Shown in pieces: positions 60,568-64,000 of a DNA stretch of 64,000 nucleotides; the first letter of the stretch is position 1; each line of letters begins with the position of its first letter. A program made the position numbers and the translations under genes. Below the pieces are notes generated by a model that ran no database searches, was not told the origin of the DNA, and was given only the letters and a program-made list of their open reading frames with translations. Location: assembly GCF_000175215.2 (NCBI RefSeq), contig NC_014816.1:989001-1053000 (forward strand). Direction: 5' to 3'. Source of the DNA: Asticcacaulis excentricus CB 48 (GTDB lineage Bacteria; Pseudomonadota; Alphaproteobacteria; Caulobacterales; Caulobacteraceae).

Positions 60568-61722
60568 TTATTTATTATCGCGTCTGGCAGTGATTTCGGC
60601 TGCGATCATCAGGCCCAGCGCTGCCAATGAACCGATCCCCACGGTGGGCCCCAGCGCCGCCCAACCCCACTGTCCGGCAATGGCCGCTAGCAGCGGTGGG
60701 CCGATCAGCGAGCCGCCCGCGCCAAACTGCGTGAGCACGCCATTAGCGGCGGCGACGTTGAGGCTGGGGCTCATATGCGGCAAGCGGGCGAAGACAAGGC
60801 TTGAGCTTATGCCGGATATGGCGTTGAGCGCGATAATCAGCCCGGCTAGCCAAAGTGGATGACCGCCGATAAAGATCAGGCCGGCCAGAGCGGCGGGCAC
60901 TAGCAGACCGGCGAACAAAGCGACCCAGCGCGCCCGCTCACCCCGGTGCAGGGCCTGTGCAGCGGCCCACGCCCCGCCTAAGGTCGCGGCGGAAGCGAGG
61001 CCCGTTACGGTGGCGGCGACAGACGGCGACTGCCCCTGTTCGGTGAGGAACAGCGGGAACATCGCAATCAGGCCGACGAACAGGGTGGTGTAGAAGCCAA
61101 ACCCCGCGCACATAAGCCAAACGGGCAGGGGCGGCCATACGAGCCGGCTTTCGCTTTTCGTCTCGACCACCGGGGTGCGGACGGCGGCGAACAGGGCAGC
61201 CCCAGCCAACAGCGCCCATACAACCAGCACGGTACGCCAGCCGGTAACGAGCAGCAACACGCCGCTCAGCCCCATGCCGAGGGCAAAACCCGACGGAACA
61301 AACGTGCTCCACACAGTGAGCGCCGCGCCCTGATCCTGCGGCCTCGCGACGGTGGCGATCAAGGACGGCGCCGCAATGACCACCATTAGATAGCCGGCAC
61401 TTTCGATCAGGCGGGCGGCAAACAGCGTCCACAGTCCAGGCACCAGCGCGCCGATCAGACCGCCGGCGGTCAGTAACCCCATGCCGTACAGCAGTGCCTT
61501 GCGGCTGCCCAGTCGGGCGATGAGGAGGCCGGCAACGATGCCGAGGCTGGCCCCGCCGGTTTCGATGAGTGACACCAGCCAGCCGGCTTCGACGCGCGAC
61601 AGCTTAAGGTCGGCGGAGATAACCGGGCTTAAGGAGGCAAACTTGCCCAACGCGGCTGCGGCTAGCACGCCGGTAAACCACAGGAGCAGGATGGGACGCC
61701 AATGCGGGTCGATGCGGATCAT
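60568..61722 (-). CDS. MFS transporter (CynX/NimT-like)
   Basis: A 384-residue inner-membrane protein with about twelve segments and a short motif A-like loop (A-R-L-G-S-R-K-A-L). It resembles cyanate/nitroimidazole-type MFS proteins, but the substrate is not predictable. ATG 61722 gives M-I-R-I-D-P-H-W-R-P; a TTG 12 codons earlier is an alternative. It follows the XRE regulator in the same direction, which may control it. Confidence 0.78.
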   Translation of the reverse strand: MIRIDPHWRPILLLWFTGVLAAAALGKFASLSPVISADLKLSRVEAGWLVSLIETGGASLGIVAGLLIARLGSRKALLYGMGLLTAGGLIGALVPGLWTLFAARLIESAGYLMVVIAAPSLIATVARPQDQGAALTVWSTFVPSGFALGMGLSGVLLLVTGWRTVLVVWALLAGAALFAAVRTPVVETKSESRLVWPPLPVWLMCAGFGFYTTLFVGLIAMFPLFLTEQGQSPSVAATVTGLASAATLGGAWAAAQALHRGERARWVALFAGLLVPAALAGLIFIGGHPLWLAGLIIALNAISGISSSLVFARLPHMSPSLNVAAANGVLTQFGAGGSLIGPPLLAAIAGQWGWAALGPTVGIGSLAALGLMIAAEITARRDNK

Positions 61723-61774
61723 GCCTTCGTCGATACGGGCGTGAGCGCGAACGATCAACGCATAAAATATGCGG

Positions 61775-62299
61775 TCACACCGTCGTCACAAGGCGGGCGG
61801 CGCGTCCGTCCGACAGCAAAAGCCGCTCCCAGATCAGGCGGCTTTGGACGATGGGGATGATGGGGTGGTAATTGGGGCCGGTAGCAACCTCCATGCGGCT
61901 GAGGCGGCCGTCGTGCCAGCCCAAACCCTCCAGCGAGGCTTCGGCGGCCAGGATGTCTTCAGAGGCATAGCGGATGAGTGACTTGCCCAGAAATGCCCCC
62001 GGCTCGGCCCGCCACAGACCTTCGCGCGACGGCGAAACCGCCAGCAGATCGTGCGTCCGGTCTTCTATCAGGTGCACGCTGAGCTGCGAGGTTTCCACCA
62101 GCCGCTTGAGGATGGTGTCCTGCGCCGAGTCGGCCAGAAGCCGATGCGCCCGTTGCCACTGATCATCCGGCAGGGCCAAAGCCCCGCTTTCCCACCGCGA
62201 CACCGTCGTCTGCGTCACGCCCATCAGCTCGGCCAGATGGCTTTGCTTGAGGCCCTTCAATAGCCGCAATCGGCGAAGCGGGGAATGGTGGCGGGACAT
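61775..62299 (-). CDS. XRE-family transcriptional regulator with PAS-like C-terminus
   Basis: A 174-residue protein. The helix-turn-helix L-K-Q-S-H-L-A-E-L-M-G-V-T-Q-T-T-V-S-R-W at residues about 18-40 is a standard XRE domain. The C-terminal part (about 70-170) looks like a PAS-type sensor (L-L-A-V-S-P-S ... G-K-S-L). ATG 62299 is preferred over an upstream extension. It lies between the SDR and MFS genes. Confidence 0.8.
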   Translation of the reverse strand: MSRHHSPLRRLRLLKGLKQSHLAELMGVTQTTVSRWESGALALPDDQWQRAHRLLADSAQDTILKRLVETSQLSVHLIEDRTHDLLAVSPSREGLWRAEPGAFLGKSLIRYASEDILAAEASLEGLGWHDGRLSRMEVATGPNYHPIIPIVQSRLIWERLLLSDGRAARLVTTV

Positions 62300-62330
62300 A
62301 GTCCGACTGTGGCAGGGGCGCGGATGAAGA

Positions 62331-63314
62331 TCAATACCCTCCGATAACCGGCAGGACTTCACCCGTAATGTAGCTGGAGCACTGGTTCGACGCCAGAAAC
62401 ACGTAGGCGGGGGCCAGTTCTTCTGGCTGGGCCGGGCGCTTCATAGGGGTTTGTGATCCGAACTGTTCGACCTCGTTCGATGGCTTTTCCGCCGGGTTGA
62501 GCGGCGTCCAGACGGGGCCGGGGGCAACGGCGTTGACGCGGATGCTTTTGGTGATCAACTGCCCCGACAGGGCGCGCGTAAAGGCGTGGATGCCGCCCTT
62601 AGTCATCGAATAATCGACGATGGACTTCGAACCCTCTATACCGGTGATCGAGCCGGAATTGACGATGGCTGCCCCGGCCCGCATGTGGCGCAGCGCCGCC
62701 TGGGTCATAAAGACATAGCCGTAGAGATTGGTCTTCAGCGTCGTGTCAAGGTGCTCGGGGCTGAGCTTTTCAAACTGCAACTCGTGCATCTGAAACGCCG
62801 CATTATTGACCAGCAGGTCGAGCTTGCCGAACGCTTCGACGGTCGCGTCCACCGCCGCTAAGCAGAAGTCGCGGTTGGTGACATCACCAGAAAACAGCAA
62901 GGCCTTGCGTCCTTCGGCCTTGATCAGCGCCGCGGTCTTTTGCGCATCCTCATGCTCGTTAAGATAGACGATAGCGACGTCCGCCCCTTCGCGGGCAAAC
63001 AGCACGGCGACGGCGCGCCCGATGCCGGAATCGCCGCCGGTGATGATCGCCACCTTGTCGTTCAACTTGCCAGAGCCCTTATAATAGGGGGCGTCATACA
63101 TCGGTTGCAGCTCAAGATCGGATTCCCGACCCGGTTTGTCGAGCGTCTGACTCGGAAGGGGTGGCACGGGATAGGGCCGCGCTCCGGTTTGCGGTACGGC
63201 GTCTTCGCCCGGCGCGGTCTGTTCCTGGCCTACGGCTTGCTGAAGGGCGCGGTGACGTTCGGCGGTCTGTTCGGCTTCGGCAGCGAAGTGCGCAAAGCGG
63301 TCATCGGGGGTCAT
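62331..63314 (-). CDS. SDR-family oxidoreductase, YhdF/YhxC-like
   Basis: A 327-residue NAD(P)-dependent enzyme. The Rossmann motif T-G-G-D-S-G-I-G, N-N-A-A and the catalytic Ser and Y-S-M-T-K are present. The extended N-terminus (about 80 residues, with P-L-P-S-Q-T and Y-K-G-S-G-K-L) matches the general-stress SDR subgroup of Bacillus YhdF. AAGAGAGAG lies before the ATG. Confidence 0.85.
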   Translation of the reverse strand: MTPDDRFAHFAAEAEQTAERHRALQQAVGQEQTAPGEDAVPQTGARPYPVPPLPSQTLDKPGRESDLELQPMYDAPYYKGSGKLNDKVAIITGGDSGIGRAVAVLFAREGADVAIVYLNEHEDAQKTAALIKAEGRKALLFSGDVTNRDFCLAAVDATVEAFGKLDLLVNNAAFQMHELQFEKLSPEHLDTTLKTNLYGYVFMTQAALRHMRAGAAIVNSGSITGIEGSKSIVDYSMTKGGIHAFTRALSGQLITKSIRVNAVAPGPVWTPLNPAEKPSNEVEQFGSQTPMKRPAQPEELAPAYVFLASNQCSSYITGEVLPVIGGY

Positions 63315-63389
63315 GCAGTGCTCTCTCTTAAAAGGCTGACCCCGCCCGTCCTTCGTATGCCCCGTCAGGCCGTCAAAAAGCAATTGCGC

Positions 63390-64000
63390 TTACATCTCCC
63401 CAGAGTTCAAAGCTGTAAAGCCCGTCCACAAAGCCATGGTGACCATCATCATATTCTCAGTCAGTGAGACAAAGCCCAGTGGCACATGATTGTTGCTGCC
63501 GACGCAGGCGCATTTCAGTTCGCGTCGGTCGAGATAAACAGCCTTGAAAACCGACACGGCCCCGATGCTGCCGATCAGCAGCGCCACCGGTACAGACAGC
63601 CAGCTCAGCGCCTCTGCAGCCATCAAAAGGCCTGCACCGCCTTCTGCAAAGGGATAGATATAGCCATAGGGCACCCAGCGTTTGGCCAGCAGGTCGTAGT
63701 TCAGGAACATGGTCGAGAAGGATTCAACATTCTGGAGCTTCAGCATCGAAAGAGCCACCATGCTGAAGGCGATAAACCATTTTGCCGCCTGGCCGGTAAA
63801 GGGGGTGCCGAATACTGCATATGAGACGCTCAGCGCCAGCAGTGCCATCAGGGCAAAAACGGCGATCACCGGAGTATAGGTGGGTGTTTTGGGGTCCGGT
63901 ATTCGCTGCCCGAAATAGCGTCTCAGATCGTCATAACCCCCGACCCGTTCATCGCCGATAAAGGTTTGCGGTGTGGTTTTGACACCATACTGGGCTTTGA
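63390..64000 (-). CDS. Glutaredoxin-MauE membrane fusion protein (partial)
   Basis: The frame is open to the window edge, so the start is missing. The visible N-terminal end (63870-64000) is the C-terminal half of a glutaredoxin: Y-G-V-K-T-T-P-Q-T-F-I-G-D-E-R-V-G-G-Y-D-D-L. It continues without a stop into a four-segment MauE/DoxX-like membrane domain with C-A-C-V-G. Such fusions are thought to move reducing equivalents across the membrane. The active-site C-x-x-C of the glutaredoxin lies outside the window. Confidence 0.8.
   Translation of the reverse strand, partial: KAQYGVKTTPQTFIGDERVGGYDDLRRYFGQRIPDPKTPTYTPVIAVFALMALLALSVSYAVFGTPFTGQAAKWFIAFSMVALSMLKLQNVESFSTMFLNYDLLAKRWVPYGYIYPFAEGGAGLLMAAEALSWLSVPVALLIGSIGAVSVFKAVYLDRRELKCACVGSNNHVPLGFVSLTENMMMVTMALWTGFTALNSGEM

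Overview
The window is a GC-rich bacterial chromosome segment. It most likely comes from an alphaproteobacterium of the Caulobacteraceae, with Asticcacaulis as the best guess. The evidence is a str-S10-spc-alpha ribosomal super-cluster in which adk follows secY and rpsD and rpmJ are absent, a short-LID adenylate kinase, a large TonB-dependent receptor with a periplasmic GH13 enzyme, a COQ7-type ubiquinone hydroxylase, a DUF4118 histidine kinase, and many secreted peptidases and lipoproteins. The genus is an inference; there is no 16S rRNA here. No tRNA, rRNA, CRISPR array, prophage or intact insertion sequence was seen.

Layout. 1-4.1 kb: the end of a class III aminotransferase, a perfect-cored 46-bp palindrome, a small disordered protein, a secreted alpha-amylase-family enzyme and a globin-coupled chemotaxis receptor. 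4.2-26.1 kb: the translation core. The str block (rpsL, rpsG, fusA, tuf) is separated from the S10 block by two non-ribosomal genes, an AraC/GyrI-like regulator and a CelD/BcsL-type acetyltransferase. Then come S10 (rpsJ to rpsQ), spc (rplN to adk) and alpha (rpsM, rpsK, rpoA, rplQ). Several hairpin terminators and leader structures inside the cluster suggest more transcription units than in the textbook operons.

26.2-36.1 kb: a small 50-residue protein with a strong ribosome binding site, a lipoprotein nucleotide pyrophosphatase/phosphodiesterase, two tandem paralogous MFS drug transporters, an unrecognised cytoplasmic protein, a lipoprotein HtrA-type protease, a leftward group (dsbB, COQ7 hydroxylase, DUF1003 protein), a DedA/YqaA membrane protein and a MarR regulator. 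36.2-44.1 kb: an unknown two-gene membrane-anchored operon, a decayed membrane-protein gene, the ABC-F protein EttA downstream of free methionine-R-sulfoxide reductase, and a Sel1-repeat lipoprotein coupled to a secreted beta-helix protein. 44.2-54.5 kb: a tightly packed S9 peptidase, class A beta-lactamase and glutaminase group, a decayed ParDE toxin-antitoxin pair, SelO, NhaA and a TonB-dependent receptor. 54.6-64 kb: an ElaB/YqjD-like protein, a FATP-type acyl-CoA synthetase, an astacin metalloprotease, a CsbD-like stress protein, a DUF4118 histidine kinase, an MFS transporter, an XRE regulator, an SDR oxidoreductase and a glutaredoxin-MauE fusion cut by the window end.

The cluster as a whole combines translation machinery with envelope, redox and stress functions. 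Nothing in it is clearly a new defence or mobile system. The best candidates for undescribed biology are the unknown membrane pair at 36.2-37.8 kb, the Sel1 lipoprotein/beta-helix pair at 41.3-44.1 kb, the acetyltransferase pair lodged between tuf and rpsJ, and the peptidase/beta-lactamase/glutaminase operon.
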